The notes beneath the pieces are model-generated. The model worked only from the letters and a program-made list of their open reading frames with translations. It did no database searches and was not told the DNA's origin. Shown one piece after another: positions 33,008 through 43,339 of a DNA stretch of 64,000 nt (its first letter is position 1; every line of letters starts with the position of its first letter). The DNA is from Ascaris suum (Eukaryota; Nematoda; Chromadorea; Rhabditida; Ascarididae), in NCBI GenBank assembly GCA_013433145.1, contig CM024185.1, positions 5,029,001 through 5,093,000 of the forward strand. Reading direction: 5' to 3'. The translations under genes were made by a program, and so were the position numbers.

Positions 33008-36000
33008 ATGGCAGAACTTCTCTCGAACGTTCAACTCCAAAAGAAAAATGGTTCATTAACGAAAGGAAGCGAAGCACTAGAAGTCAGTAACATTATTCCC
33101 TTTTCTTAGGAATTCATCCTGAAATACTTCAATGTCTGGATTTGCTTAATCGTTTGGTTGGTACCTGCTGGAAAGCTCTCAAGGTTTTATTGCTTGCCTT
33201 GGTTTGAAGAAGGTTTTTATTGGTGGAAAAGTTCTCTAGGTGGAAGTTGTATTTCATTTTTAGATCTAATCTGAAAGCTTTTGAGTGTATCTGGTGAAGC
33301 GATCGTAGAAGATAGGTTCCTTATTCAAAGATTTCGCTGCTTAAAATATGATTTAACAGAATTCGGGCGCACACTTTTATTCGCTTACCTTGCAGGTAAT
33401 GAATGAATTTACGGAGAGGGGGAGGGGTGAAAGTCTTTGAGTTAAACGCTCGAGAACTGAGTAAAAAAGATCGCCAACGAGCAACATTTTTCTTGAATAG
33501 CTTCATTGCGCATCGATTAGAAGTTCTCGCCCTATTTCATTTAATTTGAAAGCAACAAAAAGTTTAGCCGGAAATCTGACATTTTTACTGGTTTTGGAAT
33601 GCGTAGAAGGTAGTTTCATGTTTGGTTAGCAGGGATGATTTGTGCACATCTCATTTCAGTGGGTCTTTAGATAAATGCACCTGTCCATACCTGTCGACCT
33701 TCTATCAATGTGATATAAGTTGGTAGCCTTCTTTCGTCAACGGAGTTCACAAAAATCTCACTTATTTGAAAAAGGGGTAAAAGGAGGGAAACATAGGCAG
33801 TGTGTGCTCATCAATGGCTTGGTTGCTTTGGCAAATATCTTGAGAGTCTCGTTCTTTTAGAGATTTAGCAGTTCGCAGTTTTGTTGCTGACAGCCCGCTG
33901 CCAACTTCCTGCGATTCGGTGCATTTCCATCCATTCATAAGAAATTTTTTGGAAGGTAGGTGCCGAGAGATTATTTGCGGCCAGAAACCGATTGCTAAGT
34001 TTTGATGGGTAATCACTGATCGACTCTACAGTAGATACCGATCGGCCCTGACTGCCCATCCATCTCTTTATTTTCGCTTGGTCAGTAAGGCAGTTCGTAA
34101 TCTTTCAGGGAAAAGTAGTGGCGTTGTATTTCTCGGCGCATTGGTGTCCACCATGTCGGCAGTTCACACCTGTTCTCAAGGTAAATGCAACTTTCATTTG
34201 TATTTATTTGCATAATTGCATTTTGTATGCTTGCGCAAGGTTGAATGAGTGATGAATGAACAGATTTTTCGTGGGTGACGATTGGATGCTAGTCGAGGTA
34301 AATGCAAACAGTCAAAGCAAAAAAGTTGATGATACGCGACGGGGATGAAGACAGTGTCGTGGTTTAGTTGGTTTTTGGACCGATCCCTTGAACATTTCGG
34401 TTTTGTATAATTATTGGATAGACACCAGGTCGAAAAAGTTTAAAAGCAATCAGGGAGGATTCAGACAGAATATCGCAAGGTTCCGGGACATGAAGATTGA
34501 AAGTAGCGGGTTTCCGGTTACAGAAATTGGTGGGGATGGGAGGGGGTTGGGGGGGGGGGAGAAATGGATGATCGGAGACTCTAACAAAATTCGAGGGAGA
34601 ATAAAGGGAAGTTTGCTGCTCGACGGAGTTCCGTGTTCGAACGAAGTTCACTTAGCAAGAAACATTGCTGGGATATTTCATTCGAATTACGATGGGATGA
34701 CGATCTTCTGCCTAGTTATTTGAAGCCAGGGACATCAAATGTTTTCAAGGATTTTTACGAGGAGCTCGAGGGTGAAGGTTTCGAAATCGTATTCGTGTCA
34801 TTCGATCGAAGTGAAAGCGACCTTGAGGAGTATATGCAAGAGGCGCATGGTGATTGGTACTTCATACCATTTGGCAGTAATGAAATTCAGTAAGTAATTC
34901 GATTTTATATGATGTAATCTATAGTGAACTGTTTCAGTTGGATGAATCAGGAGGTGGTGGATTTGGGCAGTTTGAACGTGGGGAGGGGGAAGGGAAATGA
35001 AGAGGAGGGAGAAAGAGGGGCAAGTCCACTATAAAATTCACACCATCCGGATTTTTCAGGAATTGCTTGGATGGTGTCCTTGATTTTTCGATACCATTCT
35101 GTCAAGTTTCGGTATGCTCGCACTCGTAACGCGATGCTTAATTCTTTTAGGCTTGGCGGTAGTATCACATTGATAGGATCAATAATGATTCTAATGTGAG
35201 AGGTAGAGTTTGTTGTTTGAAATGCTGTAGAAAGTATGACCGCATGAGAAACAGTATGTTTTCGCTATTCTTTAGTTTATAAAAGGTGAGTAAATAGTGC
35301 AGCGAATATGACCAATAATCTCTGAGACAGCAGTTTTTTTTTTTGGTGCTGATTTTATCGCTTCCTGAATGGCGATATTCTCTGAGCTCACATTCCAAAG
35401 TTGAGGCTTATTTTATTCTAGTCAAACGAAGCTTGTGAAGTGCATCCTTCACATTTTTTTCTCGTCTACAATCCGGAAATTATTTCAGTACTCCGGAAAT
35501 TATTTCAGCACCGCTCGGCATTGTAGTTTTACGATCCCTGAAATTCCCCTCCATATTAAAACTTTTATTTCGAATCCAGTTAGGAATAGTTTTTTGCTTT
35601 CAAAAAGCTCTTCTAGAAAGTTGAACGAGTTTTTGTGCATTGACAAGTGGTCTCCTTTTTTAGTTCTCACTACCATGAGGTTGATTTCTTAGACAACATA
35701 GACCGCTGTTAGACACTATCGTTCGGATGTTGCACTTTACACAGGTTTAGTTTATCATTAGAGTGGAGACGTTTAAATTAAATAAAGATTTAAATGAAGT
35801 ATTACGTGATATCGATTTTGTGACAGAAGTCAAAGGAGTGAAAGTGGAAGGCGATGGAGAGAGAGGAGGGGGAGGGGGCTGCAGTAAAAGTGCGGGGTTT
35901 TATCGTAATTTGGCAGCTATCATGAGACCTCATCCTGGTGGTTAATTCCTTCACATAGAATTTTTTTGTTCATTCCTTTACATAGAATCTACATTTTTGT

Positions 36001-37292
36001 TGCATTTGCATGAATTTCATAAATTTGATAGTTTTTGCATTAACCACCCCAACAACAGCCTTGAAACTTTGTTTTAAGAGATGGACCATGTCTTTAGACC
36101 GGGTCTATTAGGAGGGTCTTCTGTTCACGGTATAGATCAGTATCCGCTGTTCTTGAAATTGCTGAAGTTGGAAAGCACATAGTTTGCGACGTGCTATTGC
36201 TCGTGAAATATGGCACGGGTTTTAGCTGTGCTCGGTGAGCATGATAATTTACCTGAGGCGATGTTTAGTAAGATAACTTGCTCCTTTGTTCAGCGGTTAA
36301 GTTCAAATCTTTGTTGCTCCTGATTCACAAAGAGTTTTCAAGGGAGCTAGCTAAGAAGTTCGACGTATCGGGAATACCGGCTCTCGTCGTCATCAAATCC
36401 AACGGTGATGTCATCACCAAAAATGGCAGGGCAGACGTTTCGGTAGGTTCTTGCATCCATCGTCGAATTGATTTATAGTTTTCATCTCTTTTATATCAAA
36501 GGCTTTTATCTAAATCGGAATTGCCTATGCACAGCTTCTTGCCGTTAGGAATCATTTGATAATTTATGCTGTATAAGGAGACGTTTAAACACGCTCATTT
36601 GCGTAGTTTTTTTGAGAGGTGTGGGGGGGGGGGGCGGGAGGTTCGAGGTACCTACGGATGTTATTTGGAACTCCGCGTCAGTTCGCCATTCTTTGCTTCA
36701 TATCGCTTCAGTCTTTATTTCACCTGAAAACGCTACTGATTTCTGTAATGGTATCGTTGGAAGTTCTAAAAGCTGCCACATAGTATTCGGGGGGGGGGGG
36801 GGATAAAAACTTATTCATTGTCATGTGCAGCTATGCTTTTCATGTTTGGACGGTTCCTGAGTCTATTCCGATTGGGGAAGTTTTTATGAAGACGATTTTC
36901 TTTTATCCTAACGACCGAGTGATGAGTTGGAGTCGATGAGGTTTGATGAGTTGGAGTCGATGAGGTTTGATGAGTTGGAGTCGATGAGGTTTTGATGAGT
37001 TGGAGTCGATGAGGTTTGATGACTTGGAGTAGACGAGCTGTAGACCGGACATTGGTACCTTAGTCATATGCTGCGAATATGAATGCCTTAGTTTTTATGG
37101 CTGACGATTTTGAATTTAGAAAACACTTGTGACGATATGATTAGGCTTTATTTAGCTTCTCCGCATCACTTATATTATCACCGAATTTGGTCTTTGTGTA
37201 TTTGGATGCATATGATGTGTGTGGCTGCATTTATCTAATTGCAGAGTCGCTCACCTGCTCAAGCATTAGGCGCGTGGAAGGCGGCCGCGTGA
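33008..37292 (+). CDS. Nucleoredoxin/tryparedoxin-like thioredoxin-fold oxidoreductase
   Basis: Small cytosolic thiol-disulfide oxidoreductase of the nucleoredoxin/tryparedoxin branch. Exons: 33008-33082, 34109-34180, 34750-34889, 36343-36442, 37245-37292. Phases join to 144 residues and a TGA stop, about the length of single-domain nematode members. The ATG at 33008 opens [15 protein letters not shown]. Exon 2 holds [17 protein letters not shown], with the redox pair at Cys38 and Cys41. Exon 3 carries [12 protein letters not shown] and GDWYFIPFG, typical of nucleoredoxin-like proteins. Exon 4 has [11 protein letters not shown], where Pro108 is the cis-proline facing the active site. Exon 5 encodes [13 protein letters not shown]. 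The donor after exon 1 is gtcagt rather than gtaagt. The acceptors of exons 3 and 4 read TTTTCAAG. No signal peptide is seen. The role in the animal is unknown from sequence. Confidence 0.9.
34531..34560 (+). repeat. G-quadruplex-type G-rich tract, sense strand of an intron
   Basis: Four or more runs of at least three G separated by one or two bases lie 190 bases upstream of exon 3 of the nucleoredoxin-like gene, on its sense strand. Confidence 0.8.
34890..36342 (+). other. Intron 3 of the nucleoredoxin-like gene
   Basis: The interval has a gtaagt donor and a ttttcaag acceptor. It holds a short tandem duplication (TCCGGAAATTATTTCAG twice, about 35476-35510) and a GGGGGAGGGGG tract near 35868. 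No exon fits between the two coding exons because the thioredoxin fold is continuous across the junction. Confidence 0.65.
36622..36802 (+). repeat. Two poly-G runs in the last nucleoredoxin-like intron
   Basis: Runs of about 12 G (near 36624) and about 13 G (near 36789) lie on the sense strand of this intron. Confidence 0.85.
36920..37037 (+). repeat. Tandem array of a 25-bp unit, about 4.5 copies
   Basis: The unit begins TGATGAGTTGGAGTCGATGA and ends GGTTT. Four near-identical copies are followed by a degenerate partial copy. One copy has an extra T. It lies in the last intron of the nucleoredoxin-like gene, about 200 bp before the final exon. Confidence 0.95.
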
Positions 37293-38377
37293 ATACGTCA
37301 TATGATATGATGTTGTTAAGTATTTCTCACTTCTCTATGCTTTTACGATAAAGTATTTTTGAATGGCAATTCATGCATACTGCAAGGAGCGAACAGCAGA
37401 TGGCTTAAAATCGTGGTGGCACTGGAGAGAATGGATGTTAAACTGGGGCGATCGTGAGGAAAGGGTTGGGCAGTGAAATTTGATGATTGCATTACTGCGA
37501 AAAGACAAGGGTTTCCTATTGCATCAAAACGTAGAAAGTAAAGGTTAGTTATCAACAATAGTGAGATGGAACTTGACGAGAACTACGTGATAGGGGTTAT
37601 GTTTTGTACTTTGTTAGTTCGGAGAGGTCATTATTGAGGTATTGGGAGTGGGAACTTCTGTTTCCTGACGATAAAATTTAGCTTTATATACCGTTATTGT
37701 GATTTAATTTATGTTTTCTTTATTCTCATACGTTCAGCTATGTTATGAACGCATTCTCCACCTTTGGATTAATTCTCAGCATTGAATTTTCATCAATCAT
37801 TTCCATTCTCGACGCATCATTCAATATGGCTTCTTCCCTCTTGTAATCTATTGTGGGAGTTCTATGTAATCGATTTAATTCTTAAAGCCTTTTAAGGCAG
37901 CTTTTATTTTATCGTATGATACTTGGCAAAATTGTTGCGAACTTTCGTTGATGTGATACTTCCTCTTCATTCATAGATTTATTTGGGTTTGATTGCCAGT
38001 TATGATTTTAATATTCCGGTTCTTGGGGTATTTCCATAGTTGGATAGATCCTTGAGGGGATTTGCTTTTTGGTGTTTAGTACTTTCTTAAATATATTATT
38101 GTCTAACCTTAAACGATGCAGTTGAATTAATTAGATGGCTAGTTGCAAACTGATGCTATGTTTTCTTACCGGAAGTACGAGCTGTAACTATATTGACCTG
38201 TTTTTACTCGAACTTCGAATCTTGTGGTAAAGAACGTTGCCAATTGTACGTTTGGTTGTTGGTGCTGCGCAGTCAATTTGTTTTTATAGTGACCAATGAA
38301 GGAATATTCACGATTTCGTGACCTATACGAGCGTGCTATAGGTTCGTGAAGTCTTCATTATTTCCGGTCGTTCACAC
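37293..38377. other. 3' flank of the nucleoredoxin-like gene
   Basis: AT-rich sequence follows the TGA at 37290-37292. No canonical AATAAA is seen near the stop. No gene recognised. Confidence 0.5.
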
Positions 38378-38560
38378 CTGTTCTTGTTTGCAACCTCTTA
38401 TCGGTATTTTGTTTTGACAACTTTCAACGCTTGAATCTCCACTATCGGACCTCACCACAATTTCCCGATTATTGCACTTGGGTCGAAGTCGAAGGTGCGG
38501 TGGTTCTTTGTCCTTTTCGCTAAAGATTGTATAAGCGCAGATTTGTGGAGATGCCAATGG
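38378..38560 (-). CDS. Candidate coding exon, unknown protein
   Basis: An open minus-strand frame reads through SEKDKEPPHLRLRPKCNN and ends at CAAGAACAG followed by a gtgtga donor at 38377. The acceptor could be ctttag near 38520, which would give phase 2. That phase does not join the neighbouring candidate exon at 38603-38806, so the two may belong to different models. The product is not recognised. Confidence 0.25.
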
Positions 38561-38602
38561 GTCGCATCCAGTTCCATAAGATCTTCATCTTGAGGGCTTT
38601 AC

Positions 38603-38806
38603 CGACACTATGGATATTTTCGTTGGATGGGTGCTGGCGTGCCGTAACCGTTCTCGAAGGGTTTCATGCGATTGGCTCCTGTCACGGTCTGATGATTTCC
38701 ATACCAGAATGCCATCAAGAAAATCTCGCTGACGGTTTCGTATCGAGAGGATCCCTGACGATTTTCTGGTACTATAGTTGCACTTTGCAGAGAATTCGGC
38801 AAATTT
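38603..38806 (-). CDS. Candidate 68-codon exon, basic/Ser-rich, unknown protein
   Basis: A minus-strand frame runs from a ttttcgtag acceptor to TCG followed by a gtaaag donor, exactly 68 codons in phase 0. The peptide starts KFAEFSAKCNYSTRK and contains DRDRSQSHETLRERLRHAS. Splice signals are good and the sequence is protein-like, but no family is recognised. A short last exon after the ctttag acceptor near 38520 would end at a TAA after 16 codons. Confidence 0.35.
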
Positions 38807-38874
38807 CTACGAAAATTTCGTATCAAGACGTCCCGAGATGGAATTAAAGTACTTGGACCCGTGTCAACAAAATT

Positions 38875-39290
38875 TCATCGTTTTGGTGAAATTTCTACGC
38901 CGAGCGAGATCTTCTGTTCACCGACTTGAGTCAGCGCAAACGAGGTACCACGTTCCAATGAAAACTTTGCTGCTGGTCCATTCTGCCGCGATTTTCTGGG
39001 TCCCGTATGCGTGATCCGAAAACCCCACCATCCTTGTAGGATTCCCATGTCAAGTGGTCCCTCTTCTTCCACGACGAATACTGTACTTGGGTACATTCCC
39101 CCAGGAATCGCTACTGTCTCGGCAGAGATTGGTGGACGTGCTGCGATGTGTTTGAATTTGTGTGTTATGAGGCTTGCTGATCGCGCAAAGCTGATTTCTG
39201 TGGTCGCGAGGTTCCTTCGATGCTTCGAGGCAATCCAAACATCACTCATCGATGATAAGAAAAGTTGACGAGGTGACAGAAGTGCTACGG
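38875..39290 (-). CDS. Candidate exon inside a long minus-strand open frame
   Basis: The frame is open for 176 codons (39405-38875) in a patch of higher G+C than its flanks. It reads GGMYPSTVFVVEEEGPLD and GWWGFRITHTG. A plausible donor (gtcggt after ACTCAA) would join in phase 0 to the candidate exon 38603-38806. Open frames exist on the opposite strand as well, so the strand call is an inference. No family recognised. Confidence 0.3.
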
Positions 39291-39747
39291 AAGAGGAACT
39301 GACGTGGAATTTTTGAACGCCGGCCTTATGAATGACTGAACATAACGAAGGGTTTGTTTCCGGGTGATTTTTCCTAGAAGGAAGTTGAGGAGATGAAATG
39401 CACACATTTCTCAGAATTGTAAATTAATTCACAACTGACAGGATATCAAATTCTTCATCGTTCTTGTTCGGAGATTGACTTGAAACAATTGAAGGCACTT
39501 AAGATGTTCTCCACTCCATACCACCATCGACCATAGATTAGCCAGAGGACCACATTTCTGGTCATATGCCACCACTTCTGCATCCCATTCTCTCTATCTC
39601 TCTCACCCCCTCCCACTTTTCCACATTTCAGGCTGCCTTTGAAACCCATCTATCCATTCACACCCCATCTCCCATCCTCCCCAATTTTTTATCCTATTCT
39701 ATCCTCATAGAAAATTTTAGTATACCATGGTGTTGGCTACAATACAG

Positions 39748-39852
<105 letters not shown>

Positions 39853-40941
39853 GTCGACTCATTACTGCTGCCCATCAGTTAACAAGTTTCCTTCGTCTAC
39901 CAGCTCCTTCACTCAATTTCACAAATTGGTTAATTAACTCAACGTAACATTGAGTTCAATCTAAAACTATATTTTGCAGCCAGCTGCATAGTACCACAAA
40001 CGCATTACACTGCCAATTATGAATATGACCGATCGTTATTCAACGGTTCTATCCCGCAGAGGGATGATCTGTCAGGAATCATCTCCATTTAGAGCGAAAG
40101 AGTAACCAAATAAAAAATACTGCACAAAAATCATAAAGCTATTAAACGACATTCATAATCATTAATGAAAGCATTATCTCTATTTCAGGATTCATCAAAG
40201 TTTTATACGGATCCTCACCAACAAACGAATTAAAGAAAGGCGAGGAACAACTGAAACTTTCATAGAAATCAAAGAAAGGCGAAATATAAATGATGCATCA
40301 TTGCAACGAGAAAATTTTTTGAAAAATTTGAGAAAACCCGATCAAAGTGACAATAAAAACGGAAAAATTTGACAAAATGAATGAAAGAAAAACAAGTATG
40401 AGGTAATAAACAAACTATTTTGTATAACCAACAAATACAACTATGAACACTGCCTATCAGCTCATAGTAATGCACTGGTATGGATCCGGATGGCGTGTGC
40501 ACCTACTACTTTCATCGCCAACTCCAAGTTGATTTCATATCAGTTAAAAAAATTTAGCATACGGCGACCTAAATGACACTATTCAAGCATTTGGTGAGTG
40601 TCACATATTTCGAATTTAAAAGGCCACCTTTTCAACGTTTTAACTAAACGATATTGGGCAATTTATAAGAAGAGCAACATATGAAATATATACGAGAAAT
40701 TCTATAAAAAAGCATAAATCCGGAAATTTACTCAGAGATTGGATTCTCTGTTCTTGAAGAGTAATTTTGGCAGGAAATTCAATAAATCAGAATCGACAAA
40801 TCCTCAGCTCCACAGTGGTTAGAATTTTCCGGATAGAGTGATATTTCTTAAATCTCGCTACGCCTAAAAATAGCCGCGATTGAAATGTGAAAAGAATCCT
40901 TGCAAGTTTCCATGCAAATATTCATAGAAGAACACTACTAC

Positions 40942-41224
40942 CTGCATTAGACGACCATACTCTCGTTGATCGGCTTTGACCATACAGCTGTTTGACCACA
41001 AGACCATACAACTGTTCAAGATCACAATCATTTCTGATACGCCCACGCATAGCAGCACACCGAGCATAAAATGTTGGTTCACTGATAAATACCATACGAT
41101 GGTGGGTCAAGCCAACATTTTCTGCTTCGCGCGTTATCTCAAAGTTTCCTTTGCACAGAATCACATGAATAGATATGACACTAAAAAGCAAAATGGTGAC
41201 TGATGAAAGCCACAAAATAAACAT
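40942..41224 (-). CDS. Candidate first exon of a small secreted or single-pass protein
   Basis: The minus-strand ATG at 41224 opens MFILWLSSVTILLFSVIS, a hydrophobic stretch of about 23 residues like a signal peptide, ending near a cysteine. A soluble segment follows (FEITREAENVGLTHHRMVF, then FYARCAAMRGRIRNDCDLEQ) with a local duplication QLYGLVVKQLYGQ. The exon is 94 codons plus one base and ends at a gtagtag donor (40941). A second exon from the acceptor near 40502 would add AHAIRIHTSALL and a stop in the right phase. No family is recognised, and the short second exon is speculative. Confidence 0.4.
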
Positions 41225-41599
41225 ATGAGGGAAGGAAAACAAATTTAAAGGTCATGGCACCGGAACTCCCAATAACGCCTACACTGTTTCAAAGATGGCG
41301 TGGGCGTGACCTTTCTATCATCGTCCTTGAGCTGCATCCATCCTTATGGCCATCAGAAATAGCGTCTACCGCCGAATCATTTAACCTCAAAGCAACGTTC
41401 GAAACGTTATGATGATATGATGTAATAAGACTGCATCCACGAAATTGTTCTAATATTTACGACGGTTTCGCCCCATATTTCTTCAACTTTCTCGCCGGAT
41501 TTTTCTGAAGTTCTGAAGGAAGGCCATACGCAGAGATCGAACATGTCTAAACGGCTGAATTATAGGGAACGAGCTGATCGCAAGCAAATTCTTATCGAT

Positions 41600-41803
41600 C
41601 TACATGGCGTTTCCGTTTATCTCTTCCGGTGGAGAAAAAATTGCGACCTGATATCGGGCTACGAGATCGCTTTTCGATTCTTCCGCATAATCTCCGTCTC
41701 GTATCGACGACATGACGTGATACCCTTCGGTCTTGCAAGAAAGCAGACCCCCGGTCACGATCACTGTTAGCCTTCGAGGTTGCTGGTCTAGAGCACTCAT
41801 GTG
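41600..41803 (-). CDS. Candidate small ORF or exon after a strong acceptor
   Basis: A gattttcag acceptor on the minus strand is followed after three bases by ATG (41800) opening MSALDQQPRRLTVIVTG, which runs 66 codons to TAG. A possible gtcgca donor after CGATATCAG at 41647 would make it a 52-codon exon instead. A second frame over the same bases is also open and is Arg/Ser-rich, so the reading frame is unsure. Function unknown. Confidence 0.3.
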   Translation of the reverse strand, partial: HMSALDQQPRRLTVIVTGGLLSCKTEGYHVMSSIRDGDYAEESKSDLVARYQVAIFSPPEEINGNAM

Positions 41804-41806
41804 CTG

Positions 41807-43339
41807 AAAATCACCAACTTCATCTATAATCCTCCTAAAGAAATAATCAACTGATCGATAACCTATTGCTTTTGACGTTTTCGTTGTCTCAGCAAATAAA
41901 ACCTGTATTTGCCTATGGCAGAGACGCAAACAGACAAAAAATTGATACCGAGAAGCTTCTAAAGGATATAAAAGCGCACTTGTAGTCTTAAAATAATACT
42001 TAGAAGAATCCCAACAAAATATGCGCGTGGTTATTGAATAGCCGAACAGTTTCATCGTAAATCCACCTTTTTCTGTTCCTTTAGTATTTTATCTCCATTT
42101 CTCGTTCCGTCCTCCAACCAACAAATATTTTGCTTTCACTTTAATCGAAAATATCCTTACGTGGAGCATTTCAAAAGAATCTCAACTATACTTATATAAG
42201 TTTACCCGTACCCGATCACCGGGAAGTTCACGGCTCATTAATACCGATCAAAATTTATTGGCCATTAATTTTCCCAACATTCTTCACAAAAAAAGAGACT
42301 CCATTAAAAATACCTGGTGATAACTGCTTTCAAGTTATAAGTTGTCATCTTATCAAATCTTATCACTTCTGATAATCTAAAGATGATCAACAAAATTCAC
42401 TACAACAAAAATGAAATCACAAATTTCAGTGTTGAGTTGTTGTCAAACCACAAATTTGCATAGTCCACTCTCATTGTTGTTCTCTCTTCTACGATGCAAT
42501 AAGAGTAACCGACCGATTAGTGAGTTGTTTACTTTCTAACAAATATCGAAATTCATTTTTACGATCGCACAACCCTCACGAACTTTGCAGATGAATTTGA
42601 ACCTTATGTCGGAATCGACGACCATCGTATGCACGTCGACATCTGTGCCCTATCTACGCTTTAGGAGTTGTCTAGAAGGAATCATAAGCGCGTAATTCAC
42701 AACCCATAAATCTTCAGCTATCATGCAAACGATGTGCCTCCGATTAGGGCTTTTATGATCCCATTCATCCAAAAACAACATTCGACTAAAAAATTTCTCT
42801 CAATTTGATCTTTTAAACTATTCACTCAGAAAAATACTCCATTTCTGTACATATCTGTCGCTTACTGCTCGCCATTAGCGAAAATCCCGGTACAAATGAA
42901 TAACTAACTCTCCTTTGACCAAAAGAGGTGGACGATACCCGTCAAAATTCCTTCCGATTCGAAACCATATCTCACTGTTCCCTATACCGTGCTCCACTTT
43001 TCTGCTCATACGTTTAATTACATCCTCGGATTCTTCTCTGTCCATCAGCCATTCAATGACAGGAAAGAAAAATGCATAAGAAATTAAAGAGCTAACAAGC
43101 ATCCCAATCTCCATCCATCCAGCGAAAACAACGATACAACACAGTCGCCACAACTGCCATGCAATACGAATCATTTACCACAATGTGCACCTTTCGTGCC
43201 GCAAACCTTCTCACTACATTAAAATTCCCTCGCATCGCGCCTTTTAAAAGTTGCAGGTAAGGTGTTTACCTGCACGACCGAACGGAAACCCGCTATCTGG
43301 CGCAAACGGCTATTTTATGAAGACACCATAGAACCATAC
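41807..43339. other. Minus-strand interval without a firm gene
   Basis: A 100-codon minus-strand open frame at 42875-43174 encodes a hydrophobic start (IVVFAGWMEIGMLVSSLI) and could be a terminal exon. Its acceptor does not match the phase of the candidate exon at 43340-43730, except through a different frame that stops after about 20 codons. I leave it as unresolved. Confidence 0.4.

Noticed and set aside
34388..34723. 111-codon open frame in the nucleoredoxin-like intron
   Set aside because: It spans the G-rich tract and lies between two exons whose protein sequence is continuous in the family, so it cannot be an internal exon.
38527..38847. 106-codon plus-strand open frame
   Set aside because: Antisense to the better-bordered 38603-38806 candidate exon; no splice sites or motif of its own.
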